This document shows positions 8,372 to 16,079 of a stretch of 38,358 bases of DNA, one piece after another; the first letter of the stretch is position 1, and each line of letters opens with the position of its first letter. The notes beneath the pieces are model-generated. The model was given only the letters and a program-made list of their open reading frames with translations, was not told the origin of the DNA and did no database searches. Both the position numbers and the translations under genes were made by a program. Origin of the DNA: an uncultured Lachnospiraceae bacterium (GTDB taxonomy: Bacteria > Bacillota > Clostridia > Lachnospirales > Lachnospiraceae); contig CAJTOK010000035.1 of assembly GCA_910577825.1 (NCBI GenBank), forward strand, positions 1-38,358, written 5' to 3'.

Positions 8372-9198
8372 ACCTGTAACCTCCCTTTTAAAATACGGTT
8401 GAATGCTCTAGCTGACAATGCCGCCAATAAAAAGTTATATAGGAAGAACTGCAGGTATGCACCAAATGTATAATACCATATAATTTCTGAAACTATTTTT
8501 ATATTACACATTCTGGTAATAAACATTACTATAAGAGTTGCTGCCATTGCAAATATACTGTACAGGCATGTTTCATGGTAACATGTTTTATGTATGGCAT
8601 TAAGTTTCATGCCAATAAATTTGAGTACATAATAATCTTTTATACGTATTTTAAGCAGTGAACGCAGAATCAGTATTCCGGCAGCAAGCAGTATAACTAA
8701 TCCAAGTACACATATACCTATTATTACCAGTCTTTCATTAACAAGGTCTTCAATATAATCCCCTGCACTTATTCTGTATGTACTTATAGCTTTATAATTT
8801 TTCTTTTCAAGTTTTTTAAGTACCTGGCTGGTTTTAGCATAGCTTGATATATATATTGAAACCTGGTTGCTGCTATTAGTGTTGTATTTATAGTAAAATT
8901 CTTCACTGGTTTCCAGAAAATAAGAAGAAGATGTATTGGTTTTATTTTCAGAAGTCTGGACTTCTTCAGTATTTAGTATTTCTTTTGTCTTATTATCTGG
9001 GCCGTAATCCCTATACTGGAATATATTTCCGCCATATTTACTATAAACTTCACTTGAAATAAGCATTTCATTTCCACTAAGTTTATCATTAATAACAGGA
9101 ACTAATGGAACTTTTTGTTTATAATCTTTTAGAATATCACTGTATATGGAACAGATTAAAAATTCCCCGGAATTAATACTGCTTGAAAGCATATTCAT
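8368..9198 (-). pseudogene. C-terminal half of a broken ATPase-FtsX gene
   Basis: A 276-aa reading frame containing the second part of an FtsX extracellular domain and the three C-terminal helices (about residues 155-178, 210-230 and 240-262). It overlaps the preceding fragment as ATGA but has no Shine-Dalgarno sequence; its frame stays open upstream to a stop at 9274-9276. It continues the alignment with the intact 811-aa paralog: LSGNEMLISSEVYS here matches LADNEILIRDGLYD there, just after the junction. A single missing base within 9196-9273 would explain the split. Independent translation by coupling is possible, but half an FtsX domain would not be functional alone. Confidence 0.75.
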
Positions 9199-9848
9199 AA
9201 TTCTTTTGAGAAATAGACCTGTTCTGTTTTTTCTTTTAATATACCTGATATTTTTAAATCTGCCTGGTAATATTCATTTGTATCCCATATATTAGCGGCC
9301 GTAAAATAACATGGAATGATTGTACCAATAATATTTTTATCTTCTGAATAGAGGACTATTTCATTTCTTGACTGTGGAAGGTTTCCTTCTGCAAGGTCTT
9401 TTTCCGTAATATTATCATCCGACATCATAAAATGGCTGGTGTCAAGGAATGAAACTAATTTGCCGCCTTCCGATTCAGATGTAGTCTGCCCGAAACCCTT
9501 TATGCCTCTCTGGCCATAGATGAATTTATAATCTTTGCCTTGTTTTATATAGAAATTTATATCATTGGCATAACTACATGAATCTGCTGTTTTGACATAT
9601 GGTATTTTCCTTATTTCATCAAGGGCGTCTTCTGTTATTTCACTGTCATCTGTATGTGCTGCTATAAGCCTTTCTGGTGCTTTATGGCGGAATGCAGCCT
9701 GTGAATATTCTTTTGTAAATATATCATCACTTTGCAGGTGTAGTTCACCTATTAACAGAAATGATACTATGCTTATTATAAATAGAAATGATGTGAACAT
9801 AATTGCCCTGCCACGCTGTGTTTTTATATTTAAATGTGAAAACCACAT
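9195..9848 (-). pseudogene. Permease N-terminal half of the broken ATPase-FtsX gene
   Basis: From ATG 9848 this encodes 217 aa: one helix (about 15-35) and the first part of an FtsX extracellular domain. The frame is open upstream, without ATG, GTG or TTG, as far as the TAG that ends the ATPase (9987-9989). The intervening 46 codons encode a sensible charged linker (...FKEKLSNYIRQSREHNKLA). ATG 9848 has no ribosome binding site, so the true protein was almost certainly the continuation of the ATPase. SRNEIVL and DLKISGI match SRNEIVL/LRNEVVL-type and EMKIAGI segments of the intact paralog. It ends in a stop inside the extracellular domain. Confidence 0.75.
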
Positions 9849-9986
9849 TGCAAGTTTATTATGTTCCCTGGATTGCCTGATGTAATTGCTTAACTTTTCT
9901 TTAAATGGAATTTCAGAATATTCTTCATCTTTTTGTATGTCTGTATCTTTTTGTCCAGCAGGGGCTGGCTCTGGTATGCTGCCAGA

Positions 9987-10676
9987 CTAGTTTTCTGTTA
10001 TATCTGAAACAATAGTTCCTTCATGCAGGCGTATTTTACGTGTAACATAAGGTGCAGCCTGTGAATAATTATGTGTTACCATTAATACAAGGCTTTCTTT
10101 AGAAAGTTCTTTAAGAAGTTCTACAATCTGCCTGCCTGTTTCACTGTCAAGATTGCCAGTAGGCTCATCTGCAATAATGATGCCTGTATTTTTTGCCAGT
10201 GCCCTTGCAATGGACAGCCTTTGTTTCTGTCCGCTCGAAAGCTCTGTTGCAGGGTGTTTTTCGTAACCCTCAAGCCCTACTTTTTTAAGATACTCCATAG
10301 CGGTTTTTTGTGCTTCCTCCTTATCCTTCCCCATAATAAGAAGTGCACCCGTTATGTTGTCAAGTGCAGTATAATGGCCTATAAGGCTGTAATCCTGGAA
10401 TACATATCCTATCTGGTTACGCCTGTATGCCTCCCAGCCCTCCTCCGTATACTGGAATGTTGGCTGGCCATTTACTATCATTTCTCCTTCGTCAAAGCTG
10501 TCCATTCCACCAATAATATTTAAAAGTGTGGACTTGCCACTTCCGCTTTCACCAGTAATAGCTACAAATTCACCGTGTACAAATGTCAGGCTTACTTTAC
10601 GCAGGGCCTGTGTAACGGCAGCTTCGGAATAATAGCTTTTACTAATATTCTGTAATTCAATTTTTGATTTCTCCAT
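9987..10676 (-). CDS. ABC transporter ATP-binding domain (N-terminal part of broken ATPase-FtsX gene)
   Basis: A 229-aa MacB/LolD-type ATPase, complete in itself: Walker A GESGSGKS near residues 40-47, signature LSSGQKQR near 146, Walker B IIIADEPTGNLDSE, H-loop VTHNY. It ends at a TAG that is in frame with the permease fragment downstream. Removing that TAG and one frameshift would give a fusion of about 769 aa, close to the 811-aa paralog. It could still work as a separate ATPase, with the intact paralog's permease or none. It follows the hydrolase gene by 17 bp on the same strand. Confidence 0.85.
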   Translation of the reverse strand: MEKSKIELQNISKSYYSEAAVTQALRKVSLTFVHGEFVAITGESGSGKSTLLNIIGGMDSFDEGEMIVNGQPTFQYTEEGWEAYRRNQIGYVFQDYSLIGHYTALDNITGALLIMGKDKEEAQKTAMEYLKKVGLEGYEKHPATELSSGQKQRLSIARALAKNTGIIIADEPTGNLDSETGRQIVELLKELSKESLVLMVTHNYSQAAPYVTRKIRLHEGTIVSDITEN

Positions 10677-10693
10677 ACCTTTTCCCCATTTCC

Positions 10694-11467
10694 TTATGCC
10701 ATAAAATGGCTGTGCTTAATTTTTTTCAAAAAATCCAGTACCATTTCCCTTGCCTTTTTACCTCCTGATGGTGAGAAACCATGGCCTTCATTTTCAAGGA
10801 TTATAAGTTGTGCATTGTTATATGCCTTTTTGGCTTCAAGCATTGTATTATATGGAATAAGATTATCTTTATTGCCATATATAATAAGCACATTATTTGG
10901 ATATGAGCCAATATTGTCAAATGTGTAAAAATCATGTATTGATAAGAAAAATTCTTTACCAAGTGTTAATCCCCAGAAATCAGTAATTCCAGGAATTTTA
11001 TCTTTATCTGGATAAGTGCGTCTCCAGTCATCAGGAATGTTAAGTGCAGGGAAATATAATACCATGCCTTTTACCTTATCCATAAGTTCCTCGGCAGCGA
11101 GTGCCGTAACAAAACCTCCCTGGCTTCCTCCAAATAAAAATATCTGGGAGGAATCAACATTTTCAAGATTCTGTATATAATTAAAAACTGCCAGTAAATC
11201 TTCTTTTTCAGTAAATACAGTCATATCTGCCGGCTTGCCGCTGCTTTTGGAATTAACAGAACCGCCACAGAAATCATAGGCATATGCAACATACCCGTTT
11301 TGTGCAAAATAAGTACATTCCTGTACAAAATCCGAATTTGTTCCATTATATCCATGGCTGCAGATTATTGCAGGGTGTTTCCCGTCTTTTTCTGGATAAT
11401 AAATTTTACCATATATCTCCTGGTCATTTTTCTTAATTATTAATTCTTCTGTCACAATTTTCTCCAT
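10694..11467 (-). CDS. Alpha/beta hydrolase (esterase/dienelactone hydrolase-like)
   Basis: A 257-aa cytosolic hydrolase with no signal peptide. An oxyanion-side motif, CSHGYNG, lies near residue 36; the nucleophile elbow GGSQGG sits near 112 with Ser in the centre; the acid is probably Asp in IYGNKDNLIPY near 197; the His is in NEGHGF near 227. These are the family's catalytic triad positions. The substrate is probably an ester. It is the first gene downstream of the palindrome-bearing promoter and precedes the ABC genes, so it may detoxify the same compound they export (inference). Confidence 0.85.
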   Translation of the reverse strand: MEKIVTEELIIKKNDQEIYGKIYYPEKDGKHPAIICSHGYNGTNSDFVQECTYFAQNGYVAYAYDFCGGSVNSKSSGKPADMTVFTEKEDLLAVFNYIQNLENVDSSQIFLFGGSQGGFVTALAAEELMDKVKGMVLYFPALNIPDDWRRTYPDKDKIPGITDFWGLTLGKEFFLSIHDFYTFDNIGSYPNNVLIIYGNKDNLIPYNTMLEAKKAYNNAQLIILENEGHGFSPSGGKKAREMVLDFLKKIKHSHFMA

Positions 11468-11535
11468 ATTTCCATTGGTTTATCAACGGTTTTTTAAATT
11501 TTTAATTTGCTTGTGTATTTCTTTTCTCCTTAAAT

Positions 11536-11553
11536 TAATTAGTATACTAATTA
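11536..11553. promoter_or_regulatory. Perfect 18-bp palindrome, probable MarR operator
   Basis: TAATTAGTATACTAATTA reads identically on both strands over all 18 bases. It lies eight bases downstream of the -10 box (11561-11566) of the minus-strand promoter for the hydrolase-ABC operon, over the start of transcription. The size and symmetry suit a MarR dimer, and a marR-type gene lies immediately upstream. Binding there would block transcription (inference). Confidence 0.8.
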
Positions 11554-11560
11554 GTAATCT

Positions 11561-11589
11561 ATAATATCATCCTGGTTCTGGGTTGTCAA
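11561..11589 (-). promoter_or_regulatory. Sigma-A promoter of the hydrolase-ABC operon
   Basis: On the minus strand, a perfect TTGACA (11584-11589), 17 bp, then TATTAT (11561-11566). The -35 box begins seven bases beyond the MarR stop codon, so the hydrolase and ABC genes have their own strong promoter in addition to any read-through. Confidence 0.85.
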
Positions 11590-11595
11590 GATGAT

Positions 11596-12027
11596 TTATA
11601 AGGATTTGTGCATATTTTCTTCAATCCTGCCAAGAAGGTTTAATAAAATATACTTTTCTTCTTCTGTAAATCCTTCAAAACCTTTGTCTTCTAATTTGTC
11701 AATAATATGTTCCAGCTGTTCTGCTTTTTCTTTGCCCTTTTCTGTAAGGTGTATTTTATATGCCCGTTTTTTGCCAGAAACATAACATACTTCTTTATAT
11801 ATGTAGTCCTGGTTTTCCATTCTGGCAAGCATGACAGTTAAAGTTGATGGCCGTATATTACATAATTCTGCCAGTTCTTTTTGTACTATCCCGCTTGTCC
11901 TGTTTAGTATATACAGGATTTTGGGCTGTGCTTCTGTAAGCCCGAGTCTGGCAAATTCTGTCCTGCTTGCATCAGCATGTGCAGATGAAGCCCCTAAAAG
12001 TGCCAGAAACAGTTTATCATGTAACAA
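11596..12027 (-). CDS. MarR family transcriptional regulator
   Basis: A 143-aa winged-helix protein: helical dimerisation segment at the N-terminus, helix-turn-helix at about 40-75 (IRPSTLTVMLARMENQDYIY) and a wing with VSGKKRAYKIHLTEKG near 80-97. The start is TTG 12027, ten bases after GGAGGG; no ATG has a suitable ribosome binding site. It is placed between the hydrolase-ABC operon and a divergent second ABC transporter, and the palindrome at 11536-11553 is its likely target. The upstream gap 12028-12176 has repeated ACTACTT motifs and a near-dyad (about 12081-12099) that could be a second, weaker site. Confidence 0.9.
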   Translation of the reverse strand: MLHDKLFLALLGASSAHADASRTEFARLGLTEAQPKILYILNRTSGIVQKELAELCNIRPSTLTVMLARMENQDYIYKEVCYVSGKKRAYKIHLTEKGKEKAEQLEHIIDKLEDKGFEGFTEEEKYILLNLLGRIEENMHKSL

Positions 12028-12176
12028 GCTTATTCTACCCTCCTTTCCTTGGCTGCTACTACTATTTTACTACTTATAATACTACTTGTGAAGTATAGTT
12101 TTATAAATGTAAAGAGTGTATAAATAATATATATTAAATTTAAAGTGTACACACTAGCTGTAGGAAAGGAGAATAA

Positions 12177-13091
12177 ATGCCAGAAAAGATATTTATAGCA
12201 AGAAAACTTACAAAAAAGTATAAAACCTATGCCTTAAACCAGTTTGATATGGAAATATGCAGGGGTGATATTTATGGGTTTATTGGCAGGAATGGTGCCG
12301 GAAAAACAACGCTTATGCGTATTTTAACAGGAAGGGCAGCACAGTCAGGTGGTGATATCTGCCTTTTTGGTGAAAGTAATCCAGATAAACTGTATTTACA
12401 AAGGAGGCGTGTTGGCGCAATAATTGAAGGTCCTGCATTTTATCCTGGAATGACAGCAGAGGATAATCTTGAAGTTGTAAGATTGCAGCATGGAATTAAA
12501 GAAAAGAAATGTATTAAGGAGCTGTTAAAGATTGCAGGGCTTGAAGATACTGGTTCTAAAAAGGCAGGGAATTTTTCACTTGGAATGAAACAGAGGCTTG
12601 GCATTGCAATGGCACTTATAGGCAGGCCAGAACTTCTGGTATTAGATGAACCAGTAAACGGGCTTGACCCGGAAGGAATTTTGCAGCTAAGGGAACTTAT
12701 TAAAAAACTGAATAAGGAGCAGGGAATTACGGTTTTAATTTCAAGCCATATTTTAAGTGAACTTGACCAGCTTGCGACATGCTATGGTTTTATAGATAAG
12801 GGTAAGATGAAGGAGCAGATACAGGCAGATGGGCTTATTGCAAAATGTAAACCTTATTTATCTATACGTGCTGGTAATGTACAAAATACGGCAGAAGTTT
12901 TAAAACGTATGTTTCCGGATAATGAGCTTGAAATTGTTTCAGAAAGCAGGGTAAATTTATATGGGTTTACAGGAAGTACAAAAGAATTAATAAAGGAACT
13001 TGTTTTAAATGAGGCAGATGTGAAGGAAATAAAGGCTGAAGGCAAAAGCCTTGAAAGGTATTATATGTCTTTGGTAAATAAGGGGAGATAA
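12177..13091 (+). CDS. ABC transporter ATP-binding protein (BcrA/LanF-like)
   Basis: A 304-aa ATPase: Walker A GRNGAGKTT at residues 37-45, signature SLGMKQRLGIAMAL near 139-152, Walker B LLVLDEPVNGLDPEG near 159, H-loop ISSHILSE. The C-terminal domain of about 90 residues is typical of the bacitracin/lantibiotic-immunity BcrA and LanF group. AAAGGAG precedes ATG 12177. Two permeases follow (4 bp and 12 bp gaps), forming a three-gene LanFEG-like exporter. It is divergent from the marR gene across 149 bp, so it may share MarR control. The substrate is inferred only: a peptide antibiotic or hydrophobic compound. Confidence 0.88.
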   Translation: MPEKIFIARKLTKKYKTYALNQFDMEICRGDIYGFIGRNGAGKTTLMRILTGRAAQSGGDICLFGESNPDKLYLQRRRVGAIIEGPAFYPGMTAEDNLEVVRLQHGIKEKKCIKELLKIAGLEDTGSKKAGNFSLGMKQRLGIAMALIGRPELLVLDEPVNGLDPEGILQLRELIKKLNKEQGITVLISSHILSELDQLATCYGFIDKGKMKEQIQADGLIAKCKPYLSIRAGNVQNTAEVLKRMFPDNELEIVSESRVNLYGFTGSTKELIKELVLNEADVKEIKAEGKSLERYYMSLVNKGR

Positions 13092-13095
13092 GAAT

Positions 13096-13845
13096 ATGGG
13101 AAATCTTGTAAAAGCGGAGTGGTTTAAACTTGCAAAATCACTGGGATATAAGATATTAATAACCTGTTGTATATGTACTGGGATATTATTTTCAGTAATT
13201 GCTGCTACAGGAGACCAGAAACTTTCTGCATATGATGTATTAACCAGCTGTATAGACATGCTGATTGTCCATTCAATATTTGGAAATACTTTTGCAGCAG
13301 TTTTTATAGGAAGTGAATTTAAAAACCATACATTTGGAAACAGCCTTTTAAACGGGCAGCCAAGGCAGAAGTTATTTCTGGCAAAGATTATAGTGTTTTT
13401 TGCAGGATTTTTCCTGATGTTATTTATAACCTGGCTGGTAACTGTTGTTATAGTATCATATTATAATGGCTTTGGAATGGATTTTTCCCTTGGGACATGT
13501 AAAAATATTTTATTATTATTTTTATATGTTTTAACAGGTTATATGGCATTTGGTGCTGTAATTATACTTATGTTTACAATTATAAGAAAAGAGGCAGTAA
13601 CAGTTGCTGCTGGTATTCTTTTTACATATGTTTACCTTTTTGCAAGGACAAATCTGCAGGGAATATATTTTTTAAGGTATACATTTTTTTACCAGATAGA
13701 ATTAATGGCATTTTCTATTAATAAAAAGTATAACTTTGGCGGCGATGTATTTTCAGGAGGATTGTATTTTGCAGTTACAATTTTAACATTTATAACGGCA
13801 TTAGTTCTTTCTGTCTGGTGTTTTAAAAGAATGGAATTAAAATAA
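13096..13845 (+). CDS. ABC transporter permease, LanE/LanG/BcrB type
   Basis: A 249-aa membrane protein with six predicted helices (near residues 18-38, 55-75, 96-120, 135-160, 165-182, 215-240). The motif LLNGQPRQKLFLAKI after the second helix is the conserved cytoplasmic loop of this permease family and recurs in the next gene as LLSGNTRLKIFLAKF. The length fits LanE/LanG (about 250 aa). It starts four bases after the ATPase stop. It forms the membrane channel with its neighbour. Confidence 0.85.
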   Translation: MGNLVKAEWFKLAKSLGYKILITCCICTGILFSVIAATGDQKLSAYDVLTSCIDMLIVHSIFGNTFAAVFIGSEFKNHTFGNSLLNGQPRQKLFLAKIIVFFAGFFLMLFITWLVTVVIVSYYNGFGMDFSLGTCKNILLLFLYVLTGYMAFGAVIILMFTIIRKEAVTVAAGILFTYVYLFARTNLQGIYFLRYTFFYQIELMAFSINKKYNFGGDVFSGGLYFAVTILTFITALVLSVWCFKRMELK

Positions 13846-13857
13846 AAGGAGGATAAT

Positions 13858-14622
13858 ATGAAAAATCTTATAAAAGCGGAATTATTCCTGCTTTTTAAGT
13901 CTTTATGCTTTAAAATACTGCTCTTTTTTTCATTTTTTATGGGAGGGTTAATCTGCATAACTGATATTATGGATATAACTATTATTATTTCAGGTGTAAC
14001 TAATGAAAGGACTGTTGGAATTGATGAAATTATTGCATACCAGCAAATGACATTTTTTAATATGGTATTTGGTGGTATACTTGCATCAGTTTTTATATGT
14101 AGCGGGTTTAAAAGAAGAACTTATGGGATTTCTTTATTAAGTGGCAATACACGTTTAAAGATATTTCTGGCAAAGTTTATAGTATTATCTGCAGGAATGT
14201 TTTTGTTATCAATAGCAATGGCAGCTGTTCCTTTTGTTGTGGTACTTGTTAATGGTACTATAAATTCATCTGGAAATGGCGCTGGTTATGTTTTAATGCG
14301 CTTAATATATGCTTTAACAGGATTTATGGCACAGTGTTCAGTTATTATTTTTATAGCTGTTACTGTAAAAAGTGGTGCTTTAACAAATATTATTAGTATA
14401 AGTTTTACATATATATTATTGGTTATAAAAGCAAATATGAGGTTTTATAAAGAACCCGCTATAGAACCTTATGTTAAATATATATATTTATACCAGGCTG
14501 AAATGTTCAGGTTATGTGAGGATGGTTTTTCAGATGTAATATACCTGGTGGTTATGGTTTTAACTTCTATAATATCATTATTTCTTTCTGCCATGGTTTT
14601 TAATAAAAGTGAATTAAAATAG
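13858..14622 (+). CDS. ABC transporter permease, LanE/LanG/BcrB type
   Basis: A 254-aa membrane protein paralogous to the preceding gene: both begin N-L-(V/I)-K-A-E and share the cytoplasmic loop noted there, about six helices and a final hydrophobic segment ending in (K/N)-x-x-E-L-K. A tandem duplication has produced the two half-channels of a LanFEG-like exporter. AAAGGAGG lies upstream of ATG 13858. It is the last gene of the unit; the next gene has its own promoter. Confidence 0.85.
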   Translation: MKNLIKAELFLLFKSLCFKILLFFSFFMGGLICITDIMDITIIISGVTNERTVGIDEIIAYQQMTFFNMVFGGILASVFICSGFKRRTYGISLLSGNTRLKIFLAKFIVLSAGMFLLSIAMAAVPFVVVLVNGTINSSGNGAGYVLMRLIYALTGFMAQCSVIIFIAVTVKSGALTNIISISFTYILLVIKANMRFYKEPAIEPYVKYIYLYQAEMFRLCEDGFSDVIYLVVMVLTSIISLFLSAMVFNKSELK

Positions 14623-14630
14623 CCTGCTGA

Positions 14631-14659
14631 TTGATTAATAAAAATGAAAGTAGTATAAT
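14631..14659 (+). promoter_or_regulatory. Promoter of the MotA-like/LuxR gene pair
   Basis: TTGATT (14631-14636), 17 bp, then TATAAT (14654-14659), 38 bases ahead of the start codon of the MotA-like gene. It begins only nine bases after the preceding permease's stop and separates the two transcription units. Confidence 0.75.
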
Positions 14660-14696
14660 TTATTTCAGATTATTTATAAAACCAGGAGGAATTAAT

Positions 14697-15170
14697 ATGT
14701 ATATTTTGGCAGTAATAGGGGTTATCCTGGCTGTTTTACTAAATACAGCAGTATCAGAAAGTGGTCTTGATGCAGCAATTAGTTATCTTGATTATATAAG
14801 CATATTACAGTTTGTTATTATAATAATTCCTATATTAGCAGCATCAGGGCTTTTAAAGGATTTTAATAATGCCCTGAAACTGGTTATTGGCAGGAAAAAG
14901 GCAGAAAGCATGTTACAATTAAAAAGGGCTAAAGAAGCAGTAAAACTTGCCGCTAATACAAGCCTTGCTTCAGGTGCAATGGCAACATGCTGTGGTTTTA
15001 TAGTTAATGTCCATAATTCTATAAGCAGTACAGGCATAGATATAGAGGAGCTGGCATCTGGTTCGGCAGTATCTGTACTTACAATGTTCTATGGGCTGGT
15101 ATTGTACTTGCTTTTATTGCCTGTAAAATCAAAAATTGAAATTAAGATATCGGAATTTATGCAGGAATAA
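14697..15170 (+). CDS. Small four-helix membrane protein, MotA/TolQ/ExbB-like
   Basis: A 157-aa protein starting at ATG 14697 behind AGGAGG; an in-frame ATG 66 bases earlier has no ribosome binding site. It shows two N-terminal helices (about 2-17 and 34-54), a basic cytoplasmic segment of about 40 residues, and two further helices (about 98-116 and 126-147). This topology and sequences such as GLLKDFNNALKLVIGRKKA resemble MotA-family proton-channel subunits, but it is shorter than MotA (about 260 aa) and no MotB or flagellar gene is nearby. It is paired with a membrane-anchored LuxR-type regulator 39 bp downstream, suggesting a membrane signalling pair. Family assignment is tentative. Confidence 0.55.
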   Translation: MYILAVIGVILAVLLNTAVSESGLDAAISYLDYISILQFVIIIIPILAASGLLKDFNNALKLVIGRKKAESMLQLKRAKEAVKLAANTSLASGAMATCCGFIVNVHNSISSTGIDIEELASGSAVSVLTMFYGLVLYLLLLPVKSKIEIKISEFMQE

Positions 15171-15209
15171 GCTGGTATATTCCAGATACTTACAATATGG
15201 GGAATGAAT

Positions 15210-15902
15210 ATGAAAAAATGTATATCAGTATTGTTATATCTGGTTTTAGTTACTGTATTTTTAGAATTTGACATAAGGAAACTGGTTGATTTAAGACAGA
15301 TGTTTTTAGTTTTTGCAGGGGCTGCTATCTTATATATTCCGTCAATAAAGGACAATACAGATAAAAAGATTGATAAAGAACTGATAGGCCAGAATGCTTT
15401 ATGGGCAAGCCTGATACAAACGTTTGTATTATTTTTTAGTGTAATTGTTAATAGCCCGGGGGACAGGTATTTAAATACGGCATTATCATGCAGACCATTG
15501 CTGTATGGGTTTTGCACATGGGTAATTTTACATGATGAAGATAAGAAAGAGGAAAAAAAGGAATTAGAAGAAGTAAAAGAAGTAAAGGCAGTAAAAGAAA
15601 ATGATATATTGCAAAGTAAGATACCAGCAGAAGAAACAAGGCAGGAAGAAAGCAGCAGTATTAAAAGTGCTTTGCCAGATATTGATGAGTACAGGCAGAA
15701 GTTTTTACAGGCAGGGCTTACAAAAAGGGAAACAGAGGTAGCTGTACTTGTCCTTAAATGTATGAGCAATGCTGAAATTGCAGAGGAATTGTTTATTTCT
15801 GAAACAACAGTGAAGAAACATATGTCAAATATTTTTGCTAAGTTAAATATAAATAAAAGGGAACAGATAAGAAATATTTTTTACCAGGTATATAGAAATT
15901 AA
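15210..15902 (+). CDS. Membrane-anchored LuxR-family transcriptional regulator
   Basis: A 230-aa protein. The N-terminal half has about four predicted helices (near residues 4-22, 33-50, 68-88, 95-112). A highly charged Lys/Glu-rich linker (about 113-150) follows, then a complete LuxR (GerE) helix-turn-helix at about 165-228, with LTKRETEVAVLVLKCMSNAE and the ETTVKKHMSNIFAKL recognition region. ATG 15210 is preferred over ATG 15204 because GGGGA (15199-15203) is spaced correctly. DNA binding is therefore tethered to the membrane; no phospho-receiver domain is present. It forms a two-gene unit with the MotA-like gene, which may transmit the signal (inference). Confidence 0.8.
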   Translation: MKKCISVLLYLVLVTVFLEFDIRKLVDLRQMFLVFAGAAILYIPSIKDNTDKKIDKELIGQNALWASLIQTFVLFFSVIVNSPGDRYLNTALSCRPLLYGFCTWVILHDEDKKEEKKELEEVKEVKAVKENDILQSKIPAEETRQEESSSIKSALPDIDEYRQKFLQAGLTKRETEVAVLVLKCMSNAEIAEELFISETTVKKHMSNIFAKLNINKREQIRNIFYQVYRN

Positions 15903-15934
15903 AAATATTAACTGGAAAATTTTTAGGGGTAATA

Positions 15935-16066
15935 GTGTGAAAAATATATCTAAGGCAGCAAAAAACGCTACCTAAGATATATTAAATTTCACACAGGAAA
16001 ATGCAAAACCAGCATTTTTCACAAACGGGTTTACCCGTTTTGCTATTTGTGCCGCCTAAAGGCGGC
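15935..16066 (+). other. Array of four consecutive hairpins in an intergenic region
   Basis: Four inverted repeats follow one another in 132 bases of the 347-base gap 15903-16249. (1) 15935-15994: outer stem GTGTGAAA/TTTCACAC plus a 17-bp inner stem with two mismatches. (2) AAAATGC/GCATTTT, 15998-16018. (3) AAACGGG-TTTA-CCCGTTT, 16023-16040. (4) GCCGCC-TAAA-GGCGGC, 16051-16066. The third resembles a terminator but lacks a long T-run. The array lies after the LuxR-type gene's stop codon. It may be a structured RNA, a processed 3' end or a mobile-element remnant; I cannot tell which. Confidence 0.6.
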
Positions 16067-16073
16067 ATGGGGG
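16043..16073 (+). repeat. Dispersed 31-nt leader repeat, copy 1
   Basis: It begins CTATTTGTGCCG, contains the hairpin GCCGCC-TAAA-GGCGGC and ends in ATGGGGG. It matches copy 2 (34056-34086) at 30 of 31 positions. In both copies an ATG follows the G-run by six bases or fewer. Here the ATG opens only a 23-codon frame. Confidence 0.85.
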
Positions 16074-16079
16074 ATTATT

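Noticed and set aside
9226..9232. A AAA AAC slippery heptamer (minus strand) just before the frameshift in the broken ABC gene
   Set aside because: It is not in phase with the frame being read when the ribosome arrives, and no stimulatory hairpin follows, so programmed -1 frameshifting is not supported.
9987..9989. TAG possibly read through or decoded as pyrrolysine
   Set aside because: No sign of pyrrolysine genes, no readthrough context, and a second disruption in the same gene makes simple decay more likely.
12028..12176. A clear promoter for the BcrA-like ABC operon
   Set aside because: The region is AT-rich with several TATA-like boxes and a GTGTACAC palindrome, but no pair of boxes with acceptable spacing stands out.
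15089..15769. Long antisense reading frame opposite the LuxR-type gene
   Set aside because: Low-complexity Ser/Leu/Phe-rich translation from the complement of an AT-rich gene, without a ribosome binding site; a shadow of the real gene.
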